A stretch of DNA of 38,373 bases from Christensenella sp. UBA4247 (GTDB lineage: Bacteria; Bacillota; Clostridia; Christensenellales; CAG-1252): NCBI GenBank assembly GCA_002395405.1, contig DGWX01000028.1:1-38373 (forward strand). Reading direction: 5' to 3'. Both the position numbers and the translations under genes were made by a program. Of the stretch, positions 1 to 6,559 are shown piece after piece; position 1 is the stretch's first letter; each line of letters begins with the position of its first letter. The notes under the pieces were generated by a model. The model did no database searches, had not been told where the DNA came from, and saw only the letters and a list, made by a program, of their open reading frames with translations.

Positions 1-945
1 TACGATGTCGGAAACGATCGCGCTCCCCGTCGGAAGATCGCCCGCGCCTTTGCCGTAAAACATCAATTCTCCGACGTTGTCGCCTACGACGTAAATGCCG
101 TTGAAGGCGCCGCCGACTTTGGCAAGCGGATGATCGTCGGGAATGAAGGCGGGATAAACGTGCGCTTCGATCTTTCCGCTTACGTTCTTGCTGATCGCAA
201 GAAGTTTAACGGTCAAACCGAATTCCTTTCCGAATTTAATATCTTCCTTCGTAACTTTGCTGATGCCTTCGCGATAGATCGCGGTATAAGGTACTCTTTT
301 ATGGAAGGCAAGCGAGGAAAGGATCGAAAGTTTATATGTACTGTCAAATCCGTCCACGTCCGCCGAGGGGTTCGCTTCCGCATAGCCGAGGCGTTGCGCT
401 TCTTTTAAGGTAAGATCGTAATCACTGCCGTTGTCCGTCATGTTCGAAAGAATATAATTGGTCGTTCCGTTTACGATCCCTTTGATTTCGAGAACGTCGT
501 TTCCCTGCATACTTTCGTGCAGCGCGCGAATGATCGGAACGCCGCCTCCGCAAGAGGCTTCGAAGTAGATTCCGGCTCCCGTCTTTTTGGCCGCTTCTTC
601 GAGATCCGCCCAATGCTTGGAGAAAAGCTCTTTATTGCTCGTAACGATGCTCTTGCCTTTTTCAAGACATTGAACGAGAAAACTTCTCGCAGGTTCCGTT
701 CCTCCGAAGAATTCAGCCACGACGGAAACGGAATCGTCGTTCAATACGTTATTGATATCGCAAGAGACGATCGCGGGATCGATCCCGAGCGCCGCCGCTT
801 TGGACGCGTCCTTTTCGAGGATCTGTTTTACTTCGATCGACACGCCGTAATCGCGCTCGATCTTTTGCTTTTTGTCTTGCAGTATGCGATAGGTGCCGCT
901 TCCGACGACGCCGAGCCCGAGCAGGGCGATACCTACAGTTTTCAT
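1..945 (-). CDS. hom: Homoserine dehydrogenase, C-terminal part cut by window edge
   Basis: Reduces aspartate semialdehyde to homoserine with NAD(P)H, the branch point to threonine and methionine. The 315 codons seen start MKTVGIALLGLG and carry the nucleotide-binding GLGVVGSG at about residues 10-17. Next come a TSNKE-type segment, a GIYFEASCGGGVPII catalytic-domain entry and a GIVNGTTNYIL segment, all typical of homoserine dehydrogenase. The reading frame is open to base 1, so the C-terminus (and any ACT domain) lies outside the window. The start at 945 has a GGAGGAAATC Shine-Dalgarno site (946-955) lying inside the end of coaX. The coaX stop and this start overlap as ATGA, so the two genes are probably co-transcribed and translationally coupled. 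Identification is confident; the exact full length is unknown. Confidence 0.93.
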   Translation of the reverse strand, partial: MKTVGIALLGLGVVGSGTYRILQDKKQKIERDYGVSIEVKQILEKDASKAAALGIDPAIVSCDINNVLNDDSVSVVAEFFGGTEPARSFLVQCLEKGKSIVTSNKELFSKHWADLEEAAKKTGAGIYFEASCGGGVPIIRALHESMQGNDVLEIKGIVNGTTNYILSNMTDNGSDYDLTLKEAQRLGYAEANPSADVDGFDSTYKLSILSSLAFHKRVPYTAIYREGISKVTKEDIKFGKEFGLTVKLLAISKNVSGKIEAHVYPAFIPDDHPLAKVGGAFNGIYVVGDNVGELMFYGKGAGDLPTGSAIVSDIV

Positions 946-1721
946 GATTTCCTCCTTTCGTTTAGATCCGAGATAATGCGTAGCCCCTTTAAGGTAAGCG
1001 CTCGGTCGTAATAATCTATAAATTCGGTTTTGTCCGATAAAATAACGCTTGTCATACCGCCCGTTGCGATAACTTTCGCTTCGCCGCCGAGCTCTTTTTT
1101 GATCTCTTTTACGATGTTCTCTACGAGGCCTCTGTATCCGTAAATAATGCCCGATTGCATATTCGTGATCGTGTTCGTTCCGATGGGGGAAGAGGGAAGA
1201 GATAGCTCAACGAGGGGGAGTTGGGACGCATGCGAAACAAGGGCGTCCAAGCTGGTTTTCATTCCGGGAGCGATCGCGCCGCCGAGAAATTCTCCTTTCG
1301 CGGAGATCGCGTTAAAGGTCGTTGCCGTTCCCATATCCACAACGATACAAGGCCCGCCGTAAAGGTGAAACGCCGCGGTGGAAGATGCGATCCTATCCGC
1401 TCCGAGCGCTTTCGGAACGGCGTACGTGATCGTTAATCCCGTTTGTACGAGAGAAGAGACCATCAGGGGCTTTATATGCATATAATAGGTGCAGGCGTGT
1501 TCGAGGGTATAGTTCAAAGTCGGAACGACGGAAGAAATGATAATGGAATTTACGTCCGAAAACGTATAACCGTGGGCGGAAAAAATATCGCGGAAAGCGA
1601 TCCCGAATTCGTCCGCCGTACGGGCGATCGTTGCGGAGATCCTCCAACTGGAGCGCATTTCTTTTCCTTCGAATAGCGCAAGTTTGATATTTGTATTTCC
1701 AACGTCCATCGCAAGTAACAT
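942..1721 (-). CDS. coaX: Type III pantothenate kinase
   Basis: Phosphorylates pantothenate in the first step of coenzyme A synthesis. The 259-residue length fits the family. Visible ASKHA-fold motifs are DVGNTN (6-11, phosphate 1), GADR (107-110, substrate site with the catalytic Asp), DMGTATTFN (129-137, phosphate 2) and GGAIAPG (147-153). It overlaps the downstream hom gene by four bases. The ATG at 1721 has no Shine-Dalgarno site. Instead a TATAAT -10 box ends six bases before it, so the mRNA is predicted to be leaderless. An internal Met at residue 5 also lacks a ribosome-binding site. Confidence 0.95.
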   Translation of the reverse strand: MLLAMDVGNTNIKLALFEGKEMRSSWRISATIARTADEFGIAFRDIFSAHGYTFSDVNSIIISSVVPTLNYTLEHACTYYMHIKPLMVSSLVQTGLTITYAVPKALGADRIASSTAAFHLYGGPCIVVDMGTATTFNAISAKGEFLGGAIAPGMKTSLDALVSHASQLPLVELSLPSSPIGTNTITNMQSGIIYGYRGLVENIVKEIKKELGGEAKVIATGGMTSVILSDKTEFIDYYDRALTLKGLRIISDLNERRKS

Positions 1722-1727
1722 ATATTG

Positions 1728-1756
1728 ATTATATCAATATTTTGCGCGTTTTTCAA
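1728..1756 (-). promoter_or_regulatory. coaX promoter, predicted leaderless
   Basis: On the minus strand TTGAAA (1751-1756), a 17-bp spacer, an extended TGA and TATAAT (1728-1733). Only six bases (1722-1727) separate the -10 box from the ATG at 1721, so the expected +1 is the A of the start codon. Confidence 0.8.
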
Positions 1757-1779
1757 GCGTTTTACGAGTGGATATGCGA

Positions 1780-2256
1780 TCAGGTAAAATTCAACATCAA
1801 TACGCAGTAAACGACCGCCCAAAAATAAACGGTTACGGAAAAAACGGGCAGGCGAAATATACCCGCCAAATCGTTCTTTTTCAAAAAAACGGTCGTGTTA
1901 TAAAAGGATAACAACATCGTAAAGGTGGAGAGGAAGAAAGAAACGATCTCATACGTCAATTCGAAAAAGAAAGCGAGCAGAATTATTTCCGCGGCGCCTT
2001 CCGCCGCAGTCAAAAGAACGCCTCGCGGCAGATCTCGGCTTGATTCCGTGTAAAAAGAAAGGGATAAAGCGGAAAAAAGATAGGTCGTTTCCATTAAAAC
2101 GCCGTAAAAAACGGCAGAGCGCGGCGCAAAATAGGGAAGTAGAAGGCTTTGCACCCATTCCCCGTTCGCTCGGATTAAGAAGCAAGAGATCCCCGCTACG
2201 AAAAGCTCGATCAAAAGCCCTACGGCAAGGACGATCGAAAATTTATACCAACGCAT
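1780..2256 (-). CDS. Diverged TspO/MBR-family membrane protein
   Basis: A 158-residue, strongly hydrophobic protein with about five membrane segments. Length and layout match TspO/MBR tryptophan-rich sensors, which bind tetrapyrroles or other hydrophobic ligands in the membrane. A WVQSLLLPYFAP segment early on resembles the family's W-x2-L-x2-P-x-F-x-P signature. The protein ends in a segment with Trp and Tyr followed by LN, as TspO does. Much of the usual tryptophan content is missing, so this is a diverged member at best. It is divergent from maf, lacks a visible Shine-Dalgarno site, and has a TACAAT (2262-2267, minus) only five bases before the ATG without a recognisable -35. It could instead be an unrelated five-TM protein. 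Confidence 0.6.
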   Translation of the reverse strand: MRWYKFSIVLAVGLLIELFVAGISCFLIRANGEWVQSLLLPYFAPRSAVFYGVLMETTYLFSALSLSFYTESSRDLPRGVLLTAAEGAAEIILLAFFFELTYEIVSFFLSTFTMLLSFYNTTVFLKKNDLAGIFRLPVFSVTVYFWAVVYCVLMLNFT

Positions 2257-2377
2257 ATCGTATTGTATGCGATTCGATCTTTTTCCTATGACCGGGCTGT
2301 TTTTGCTTTGCTTTTTTTCTTTTTTTACAGGCGGATCGCCGATTTCAAGCGAAAAGGGTGGTTTTGAGGATCGCGGG

Positions 2378-2408
2378 AAAGGGAGTTCTCCCCTTGAAAA
2401 CTCCCTTT
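2378..2408. repeat. Perfect 10-bp inverted repeat overlapping the maf -35 box
   Basis: AAAGGGAGTT (2378-2387) is repeated inverted as AACTCCCTTT (2399-2408) with an 11-bp loop. The right arm overlaps the maf -35 element (2406-2411). The two flanking genes are divergent, so no terminator is needed here; an operator is the simpler reading. Confidence 0.6.
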
Positions 2409-2434
2409 ACAAGATTTTTGCGATATTGTATAAT
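2406..2434 (+). promoter_or_regulatory. maf promoter, predicted leaderless
   Basis: TTTACA (2406-2411), 17-bp spacer, TATAAT (2429-2434), then six A residues and the maf ATG at 2441. The expected transcription start is the A of the ATG. There is no Shine-Dalgarno site. Confidence 0.8.
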
Positions 2435-2440
2435 AAAAAA

Positions 2441-3001
2441 ATGAAAAAAGTAATATTATGTTCGGCGTCGCCCAGAAGACGAGAGCTTTTGTCGGAAATT
2501 ATTCCCGACTTTGAGATTCGCGTCAGTTCGGCGCCCGAGCGCTCGACGTTCAAAGTGCCGCATAAGAGAGTGATGGATCTCGCGGCGATCAAGCAAGAAG
2601 GGATTTTTCTTTCGGAAGGTGAGATCGCGATCAGCGCGGATACCCTCGTTTATCGCGGAGGCAAGTATTACGGAAAGCCGAAAAGCGAAGAGGACGCGCG
2701 CAAAATGCTTCGCGAACTCTCCGGTAGGACGCATTACGTTTATACGGGCGTTATGATCCGAACGGTCTCTTTTACGCGTTCGTTTTACGATAAAACCGCA
2801 GTGATCTTCAAGTCGCTTTCCGACGAAGAGATCGAGGAGTACGTAAGGGACTTTTCTCCCTTGGATAAGGCGGGAGCTTACGGTGTGCAGGACGGCGTCG
2901 TGGTCAAAAGGATAAAGGGCAGTTATTCGAACGTCGTGGGACTGCCAATGGAAAAACTGAAAGAAGAATTGAAAAAATCGGGAGTACATTATGATCGGTA
3001 A
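2441..3001 (+). CDS. maf: Maf family nucleoside triphosphate pyrophosphatase
   Basis: Hydrolyses dTTP/UTP or modified nucleotides to monophosphates; linked in Bacillota to septum and shape control. The 186-residue protein begins MKKVILCSASPRRRELL, the family's defining S-x-SPRR motif. It also has SADTLV with the catalytic Asp near residue 66 and a GRTHYVYTGV segment. The frame is open further upstream, but the conserved N-terminus fixes the start at 2441. The 3' end overlaps the next gene by 11 bases. The maf-mreB order is classical in Bacillota, which supports the reading of the neighbour as an MreB relative. Confidence 0.93.
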   Translation: MKKVILCSASPRRRELLSEIIPDFEIRVSSAPERSTFKVPHKRVMDLAAIKQEGIFLSEGEIAISADTLVYRGGKYYGKPKSEEDARKMLRELSGRTHYVYTGVMIRTVSFTRSFYDKTAVIFKSLSDEEIEEYVRDFSPLDKAGAYGVQDGVVVKRIKGSYSNVVGLPMEKLKEELKKSGVHYDR

Positions 3002-3986
3002 CGAACTCGTTTTGGATATGGGATATGCAACGACGATCATCGCCGCGCGCGGGAAAGGCATTATTTTGAAAGAGCCGTCGGTCGTTGCCGTCGTTAAGCA
3101 AAAAGGCAAGCTGAAACTTCTGTCTTCCGGGTCGGAAGCAAGGCGATATATGCGTTCGAGAGACAAAGTTCCGAACGCGATCTTGGTACACCCCGTAAAA
3201 GAAGGCGTCATAGAGAACGCGGAAGCCGCGATCTTGATGCTGAAAGACTTTATTCGAAAAGCGCTTCCCAAGCGGAATTTCCTTTCGCCGAAGCTCGAAG
3301 TCATCGCTACGATCTGTTGCGGGACGTCCGTCGTTGAGCGTAAAAATTACGAAAACGTTTTATCGGCGGCGCATTTGAAAAGCCCGATCTTAATGGAAAC
3401 GCCCATCGCAGTCAGTTCGTTGCTTTCGAGCGATTACAATCTCATCGTTAACTGCGGTTCTTCGATCGCGGACGTCGCGATCGTGGGTCCGAACGGGATC
3501 GTAACGGGCTGCTCCGTAACGACCGCGGGAAATGCGGCGGACAGTAAGATCTGTTCGTATGTTGCGGATAATTATCGCCTTGGTATTTCCCCTTCTCGCG
3601 CGGAAGAGTTACGCGTAAAGATCGGTTCGTTTTACGATAATCAGCTTATCAGCGCGGAAGTCGCGGGGAGAAACCTCGTTGACAACACGCCGCATCAAGC
3701 GGAAATTACGGCGAACGAGATCTTTCCGATGCTCTCGGACGTTGCTTTGAATCTTGCGGACGTAATCGAAAGCGTGTCCTTAATGTGCCCGGAAAAACTC
3801 GTTATGGACGTATATCAGGCGGGCGTTACGCTTACGGGCGGATTCGCAAACAGTTACGGGATCGCGGAATATTTGACCGAGCGTTTGAAGATGACGGTAA
3901 ACGTTCCGAAATCGCCCGAAGACGCCGTAGCCCTCGGCGCGCTTCGCTTTTTCGACGATCGCGATAAAATGTATAAATTACTTTAA
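2991..3986 (+). CDS. Degenerate MreB/Mbl-like actin homologue
   Basis: A 331-residue protein aligned by eye with MreB along its length. It shares GKGIILKEPSVVAVV near residue 21, VHPVKEGVIE near 66, a METP segment keeping the Glu (136), a GIVT...TTAG segment, RAEELRVKIGS, and a C-terminal TLTGGFANS plus SPEDAVALGALR. MreB polymerises under the membrane and directs wall synthesis. The nucleotide site is altered. Phosphate 1 reads LDMGYATT instead of DLGTANT. Phosphate 2 reads NCGSSIADV (154-162) instead of DIGGGTT, losing the catalytic Asp and the glycine run. The usual third Gly of the adenosine motif is Phe. No mreC or mreD follows. It may bind membrane or other MreB filaments without hydrolysing ATP; that is inference. 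Confidence 0.85.
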   Translation: MIGNELVLDMGYATTIIAARGKGIILKEPSVVAVVKQKGKLKLLSSGSEARRYMRSRDKVPNAILVHPVKEGVIENAEAAILMLKDFIRKALPKRNFLSPKLEVIATICCGTSVVERKNYENVLSAAHLKSPILMETPIAVSSLLSSDYNLIVNCGSSIADVAIVGPNGIVTGCSVTTAGNAADSKICSYVADNYRLGISPSRAEELRVKIGSFYDNQLISAEVAGRNLVDNTPHQAEITANEIFPMLSDVALNLADVIESVSLMCPEKLVMDVYQAGVTLTGGFANSYGIAEYLTERLKMTVNVPKSPEDAVALGALRFFDDRDKMYKLL

Positions 3987-4012
3987 ATTTATATTTGCGA
4001 CGTTATTTTCGT

Positions 4013-4041
4013 TTGACAGCGCCGCGCAAAAATGGTAACAT
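4013..4041 (+). promoter_or_regulatory. rplU operon promoter
   Basis: TTGACA (4013-4018), 17-bp spacer ending in an extended TGG, then TAACAT (4036-4041). The predicted start is near 4048. Confidence 0.75.
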
Positions 4042-4047
4042 TGTTTT

Positions 4048-4108
4048 TGAGCCGCATGACACGGGTTTTAAGCAGCGATCGCTCACCCCATTCAGCGAGA
4101 CTGGTAAG
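4048..4108 (+). ncRNA. Probable L21 leader (r-protein autoregulatory RNA)
   Basis: The 5' leader between promoter and rplU folds locally. GGGT (4063-4066) can pair with ACCC (4085-4088) around an AGCGATCGCT stretch, or TCGCT (4079-4083) can pair with AGCGA (4094-4098). These are mutually exclusive arrangements. Bacillota rplU operons often carry an L21 leader at this place. Position supports the call; I could not match the covariance model, so the family assignment is tentative. Confidence 0.45.
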
Positions 4109-4121
4109 AGGAGGTAAAATT

Positions 4122-4427
4122 ATGTACGCTATCATCGCAACAGGCGGAAAACAGTATAAGGTAGAAAGCGGCATGAAGCTCGAGGTGGAAAAGCTCGAAG
4201 CCAATGTCGGCGATACCGTTAAGTTTGACGTGCTCTTGGTGTCCGACGATGCGGGCGTCGCTACCGGTAATCCCGTAGCGGGCGCGTATGCGGAAGCGGA
4301 AGTGCTCGCGCAGGGCAAAGGCAAAAAGCTTATCGTGTTTAAGTATAAAGCCAAGAAGAACGAGCGCAAGCGTCAAGGTCACAGACAGCCCTTTACGAAA
4401 GTACTTATCAAATCGATCGTCAAGTAA
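4122..4427 (+). CDS. rplU: Ribosomal protein bL21
   Basis: Large-subunit protein that binds 23S rRNA. The 101 residues begin MYAIIATGGKQYKVE and end with an RQGHRQPFTKVLI segment, both diagnostic for L21. The start is set by the GGAGG at 4110-4114; the frame is open upstream to 4032 but that stretch is the leader. The stop TAA shares one base with the prp ATG (TAATG), so the genes are coupled. First gene of the rplU-prp-rpmA operon. Confidence 0.98.
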   Translation: MYAIIATGGKQYKVESGMKLEVEKLEANVGDTVKFDVLLVSDDAGVATGNPVAGAYAEAEVLAQGKGKKLIVFKYKAKKNERKRQGHRQPFTKVLIKSIVK

Positions 4428-4756
4428 TGACGAAGATCGTATTTTCGAAAAAAGGCGAAGATTTCGTCCGAATAGAATCCCGGGGGCACGCGGGCTTCGC
4501 GGAAAGCGGAGAAGACATCGTGTGCGCCGGCATATCGGCTCTTTTGCAAGGAGCGGCGCTCGGCGTCTTGAAAGTTGCGGGTGTAAAAGCCCGATACGAA
4601 GTAAAGGAAAGCGCGGGTAGCTTGCTTTTGGAACTTCCGAAGGAAATGTCGGAGAGAGAAAAGCGCGATTGCAAGGTGATTTTGGAAACGTTGTATCTCA
4701 GCGTTTCGGACCTTCAAAAAGGCTATTCGGAGTTTATAAGTGTGGAGGTAAAATGA
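4427..4756 (+). CDS. prp: Ribosomal processing cysteine protease Prp
   Basis: Cleaves the N-terminal extension of L27 in Bacillota. The 109-residue protein shows the catalytic dyad context: His21 in SRGHAGFAESG and Cys33 in EDIVCAGISAL, as in the YsxB/Prp family. It lies between rplU and rpmA in the classical order. Its last codons contain the GGAGG ribosome-binding site of rpmA, so the reading frames are tightly packed. L27 next door carries the matching cleavage signal. Confidence 0.95.
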   Translation: MTKIVFSKKGEDFVRIESRGHAGFAESGEDIVCAGISALLQGAALGVLKVAGVKARYEVKESAGSLLLELPKEMSEREKRDCKVILETLYLSVSDLQKGYSEFISVEVK

Positions 4757-4757
4757 T

Positions 4758-5039
4758 ATGTTTATCAAGTTGCAACTTTTCGCTCACAAGAAGGGCGTAG
4801 GTAGTTCGAGAAACGGAAGAGACAGCGCGGCGCAAAGGCTCGGAACCAAGCGCGCTGACGGTCAGTTCGTCCTCGCGGGCAACATTCTCGTCAGGCAAAG
4901 AGGAACGAAGATCCATCCGGGCGTGAACGTAGGTCGCGGTAAAGACGATACTCTCTTTGCTCTTAAAGACGGCGTCGTTCGTTTCGAAAGACTCGGCAAG
5001 GATAAGAAACAGGTCAGCATTTACGAAAAAGCGGAATAA
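4758..5039 (+). CDS. rpmA: Ribosomal protein bL27 with Prp-cleaved leader peptide
   Basis: Large-subunit protein whose N-terminus reaches the peptidyl transferase centre. The 93 residues read MFIKLQLF then AHKKGVGSSRNGRDS, followed by the conserved RLGTKR and GNILVRQRGTK-type segments. The first eight residues are the Bacillota extension; cleavage is expected after Phe8, before AHKKG, by Prp. The Shine-Dalgarno GGAGG lies in the end of prp. A strong terminator follows. The obg gene that often comes next is absent. Confidence 0.97.
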   Translation: MFIKLQLFAHKKGVGSSRNGRDSAAQRLGTKRADGQFVLAGNILVRQRGTKIHPGVNVGRGKDDTLFALKDGVVRFERLGKDKKQVSIYEKAE

Positions 5040-5076
5040 TTCCGTCGTATCCTGTTTCGGCAAAGAATCAAAAAAT

Positions 5077-5105
5077 CGCATTCCTTTTCGGGAATGCGTT
5101 TTTTT
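5077..5105 (+). terminator. Terminator of rplU-prp-rpmA
   Basis: CGCATTCC (5077-5084) pairs with GGAATGCG (5091-5098), followed by a T run (5099-5105). Confidence 0.9.
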
Positions 5106-5176
5106 GTTAGCAATCGTAAGGCAGGGTAACGTCTTTTTGAAAGTTCAATCTTTCGCTTTACGGAATTCGATTTTTT

Positions 5177-5276
5177 CAAAGCGCTCGTATTGCTCGCGGC
5201 TCCCTATTCGATCCCCGTCGTTAAATAAAAAAACACTCGACGGATCGAGTGTCTTATGGAGCGGGAGACGGGAATC
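5177..5276. repeat. Partial duplication of tRNA-Gly 3' end and terminator (copy A)
   Basis: This 100-bp block is repeated at 5334-5433 with three mismatches that I counted. It holds, on the minus strand, the last 20 bases of the tRNA-Gly gene (5257-5276, T-loop through CCA), its hairpin terminator (5234-5251 with an A run at 5227-5233), and further flank. Identity stops inside the T-loop, where many tRNA-directed integrases cross over. No 5' half of a tRNA is present, so it is a remnant and not a gene. Confidence 0.9.
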
Positions 5277-5333
5277 TCCGTTTGTTACGGACCTACCCGC
5301 TGAAAAGGCGTCAAAGCCTTTTCACTTTGCAAG
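5277..5333. other. 57-bp spacer of consecutive hairpins between the repeat copies
   Basis: Three adjacent inverted repeats: TCCGT/ACGGA (5277-5291), GAAAAGGC/GCCTTTTC (5302-5323) and CTTTGC/GCAAAG (5325-5338, running into copy B). No open frame of note. Function unknown. Confidence 0.6.
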
Positions 5334-5433
5334 CAAAGCGCTCGTATTGCTCGCGGCTCCCTATTCGATCCCCGTCGTTAAATAAAAAAACACTCGATGG
5401 ATCGAGTGCTTTATGGAGCGGGAGACGGGAATC
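5334..5433. repeat. Copy B of the tRNA-Gly 3'-end repeat (part of the intact gene)
   Basis: Partner of the block at 5177-5276; the repeat unit period is 157 bp. This copy includes the real 3' end of the tRNA gene at 5414-5433. Confidence 0.9.
5384..5408 (-). terminator. Terminator of tRNA-Gly(CCC)
   Basis: On the minus strand CACTCGA (5408-5402), a TCCA loop and TCGAGTG (5397-5391), then seven T (5390-5384). Confidence 0.85.
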
Positions 5434-5488
5434 GAACCCGCGAAAGCCAGCTTGGGAAGCTGGTGCTCTACCATTGAACGACTCCCGC
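5414..5488 (-). tRNA. tRNA-Gly, anticodon CCC
   Basis: The minus strand folds as a full cloverleaf: acceptor GCGGGAG/CTCCCGC, GTTCAATGGTAGAGC D-arm, anticodon stem CCAGC/GCTGG around loop TTCCCAA (anticodon CCC), and TTCGATT T-loop. The discriminator base is T and CCA is encoded. It reads GGG. Confidence 0.96.
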
Positions 5489-5496
5489 ATAGTTCT

Positions 5497-5525
5497 ATTA
5501 TATGGTTTTATTGTATCGAAGTCAA
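5497..5525 (-). promoter_or_regulatory. tRNA-Gly(CCC) promoter
   Basis: On minus: TTGACT (5520-5525), exact 17-bp spacer, TATAAT (5497-5502). Start expected near 5490, just before the mature tRNA 5' end. Confidence 0.9.
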
Positions 5526-5784
5526 TCTCTTTTTCCCGTCATATTTTTTAATTGCAAGAAGAAAAAAGAAGAAAGAAGGAATATCGTATCGGTAAGTCCG
5601 TTACCGAATAAAGCTAAAAAACGACCGCAAAACTCGCGAACGGAAAAATTGATTTCGTTTCGAGAAGGCAAACGGCATTTGTTATTGAAAAAGGTTGGGA
5701 ATTAAAAAATAAAAAATGAAGTAAAAGGATTTTTGAAAAGAGGTTTTTTTCGCGGAAGCTCTTTTTTTCGGATCGCTTTTATCG

Positions 5785-5790
5785 TATAAT
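5785..5790 (+). promoter_or_regulatory. -10 box of ung promoter
   Basis: Perfect TATAAT; only a T-rich stretch is found where the -35 would be, so the promoter is weakly supported. Confidence 0.5.
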
Positions 5791-5841
5791 AAAAGAAAGG
5801 AAAAGCGCAGAGTTCGCGCCTATGGGAAGGGGAAAGGTTTC

Positions 5842-6507
5842 GTGGTACATATCGGAAATAGTTGGGATGAAATATTAAAGGACGAATGGAATATGCCGTA
5901 TTACAGGGAACTCCGCTCTTTTTTGGCAAACGAGTACGCCACCCGTACGGTCTATCCTTCGATGTACGATATTTTCAATGCGTTTCGCCTTTGTCCGTAT
6001 GAAAAAGTAAAAGTCGTAATTTTAGGGCAAGATCCCTATCACGGTCCGGGGCAAGCGCACGGCCTTGCCTTCTCCGTTCGCCCGGGGGTGGAGATCCCGC
6101 CTTCTCTCAAAAATATTTTTAAGGAAATGCAGGACGAGATCGGGTTTAAACCTCCTTCAAACGGATTTCTCGAAAAATGGGCGAAAGAGGGAGTGTTCCT
6201 TTTGAACTCGACTTTGACCGTTCGCCGCGGAGAACCCTTGTCGCATCGAGGGAAGGGGTGGGAGATCTTTACCGATCGCGTAATATCGAAGTTGTCCGAT
6301 AGAGAAGACCCGATGGCGTTTCTTCTTTGGGGCGGAAACGCGCGAAGTAAAAAGAAATTGATAAACGCGGATCGACATCTTGTTCTCGAAGCGCCGCATC
6401 CCAGCCCGCTTTCCGCTTACGCAGGCTTTTTCGGTTGCGGTCATTTTAAGCGCGTAAACGAATTTTTGAAAGAGCGGGGCGAAACGCTGGATTGGTCTCT
6501 CGAATAG
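5842..6507 (+). CDS. ung: Uracil-DNA glycosylase, family 1
   Basis: Removes uracil from DNA to start base-excision repair. The 221 residues carry the water-activating loop GQDPYHGPGQAHGLAFSV starting at residue 62 (catalytic Asp64), an LLNSTLTV segment near 120 and the minor-groove loop HPSPLSAYAGFFGC starting at 186 (His186). The length is normal. The start is a GTG at 5842 preceded by GGAAAGG (5831-5837), a good Shine-Dalgarno match. Monocistronic, with its own -10 box about 50 bases upstream. Confident. Confidence 0.97.
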   Translation: MVHIGNSWDEILKDEWNMPYYRELRSFLANEYATRTVYPSMYDIFNAFRLCPYEKVKVVILGQDPYHGPGQAHGLAFSVRPGVEIPPSLKNIFKEMQDEIGFKPPSNGFLEKWAKEGVFLLNSTLTVRRGEPLSHRGKGWEIFTDRVISKLSDREDPMAFLLWGGNARSKKKLINADRHLVLEAPHPSPLSAYAGFFGCGHFKRVNEFLKERGETLDWSLE

Positions 6508-6512
6508 CTCGT

Positions 6513-6542
6513 TTGACAGTCGCGCCTCGTTCGTGCTACAAT
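6513..6542 (+). promoter_or_regulatory. Promoter of YcxB-like gene
   Basis: TTGACA (6513-6518), 18-bp spacer ending in extended TGC, TACAAT (6537-6542). Confidence 0.8.
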
Positions 6543-6559
6543 AAAAACCGGAGAACAAT

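Larger units (their letters stand above)
5489..5841. other. Intergenic region between tRNA-Gly and ung
   Basis: 353 bases without a convincing gene. It holds the tRNA promoter at its left end and the ung -10 box near its right end. One perfect hairpin, TCGGTAA/TTACCGA (5589-5607), has no T run. The rest is A-rich, with no other structure I can support. Confidence 0.6.

Noticed and set aside
5249..5595. Small open frames reading through the tRNA-Gly region
   Set aside because: They translate the tRNA and its duplicated end, a well-known false gene type.
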